The translations under genes and the position numbers were made by a program. The notes below the pieces were generated by a model. That model ran no database searches, had not been told where the DNA came from, and saw only the letters and a program-made list of their open reading frames with translations. Source: Novipirellula galeiformis (lineage in GTDB: Bacteria > Planctomycetota > Planctomycetia > Pirellulales > Pirellulaceae). From it: a stretch of DNA of 64,000 nt. Of this stretch, positions 63,892 to 64,000 are shown piece by piece (position 1 is the stretch's first letter; every line of letters starts with the position of its first letter). The stretch lies in the NCBI RefSeq assembly GCF_007860095.1, contig NZ_SJPT01000013.1, positions 1 to 64,000 of the forward strand, given 5' to 3'.

Positions 63892-64000
63892 CAAGCCACC
63901 AAGTGGGAAGGGACACGGCAGGAAGGGGCAGGAACCTTCGCAAAGTTCCTGGGGGGGGGAGTCTCGCTTGCGATGCAGCATTATAGTCAAGAATCCTCCC

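Overview
The window looks like chromosomal DNA of a planctomycete of the Rhodopirellula/Pirellulaceae type. It is packed with families that are expanded almost only in that phylum: DUF1501, DUF1549/DUF1553, DUF1552, DUF1592/DUF1588, planctomycete-type cytochrome c domains, DUF1559 pilin-like proteins and exported WD40 proteins. Gene density is moderate, with many 300-1000 bp spacers holding dispersed palindromic repeats. No rRNA, tRNA, CRISPR array or intact insertion sequence was seen. The species assignment is inference.

Layout. 1-2000: two blocks of a ~161 bp hairpin-forming tandem repeat flank a GxxExxY-type PD-(D/E)XK nuclease gene, and the repeat unit carries the first codons of that gene. 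2031-7409: a DUF1552 gene facing a two-gene operon (cytochrome/DUF1549/DUF1553 plus DUF1501). 8362-12258: a TlpA-like thioredoxin, a Rieske ferredoxin with a small helical partner, and a stand-alone SdhB overlapping a DUF454 membrane protein. 12535-16532: operon DUF1549/DUF1553, DUF1501, WD40. 17194-19295: an AT-richer pair, a cytosolic 5'-nucleotidase and an HNH endonuclease. 19577-24540: a DUF1080-PhoD fusion, a DUF3365 haem protein, a tandem L7/L12-like membrane protein, and a decaying spacer with a probable HsdR fragment and a 53 bp cruciform element.

24648-28075: cytochrome c (DUF1592/1588) plus DUF1552 pair. 28533: 6-phosphogluconolactonase. 29864: CocE/NonD hydrolase. 32222-38067: operon DUF1549/DUF1553, PPC-like protein, DUF1501. 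38294-42983: cytochrome/DUF1549/lectin-like/DUF1553 giant plus DUF1501. 43757-45278: DUF1559 pilin-like protein, lipoprotein and a strong terminator. 45706-50007: an unknown membrane protein and a large LamG/glycosidase-like protein. 50254-57839: minus-strand operon of PPC-like protein, DUF1549/DUF1553 and cytochrome-WD40, with a divergent DUF1501. 57864: M14 carboxypeptidase. 59346-63891: RND efflux adaptor and pump.

The main theme is six or seven copies of one modular exported system: a Sec-exported haem protein with DUF1549/DUF1553 (or DUF1592/1588), a Tat-exported DUF1501 (or DUF1552) protein, and optional PPC-like, WD40 or lectin-like parts. The family associations are established; the joint function is unknown, and a role in oxidative or hydrolytic handling of complex polysaccharides is only inferred. 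The most novel-looking item is the nuclease-plus-hairpin array at the left end.
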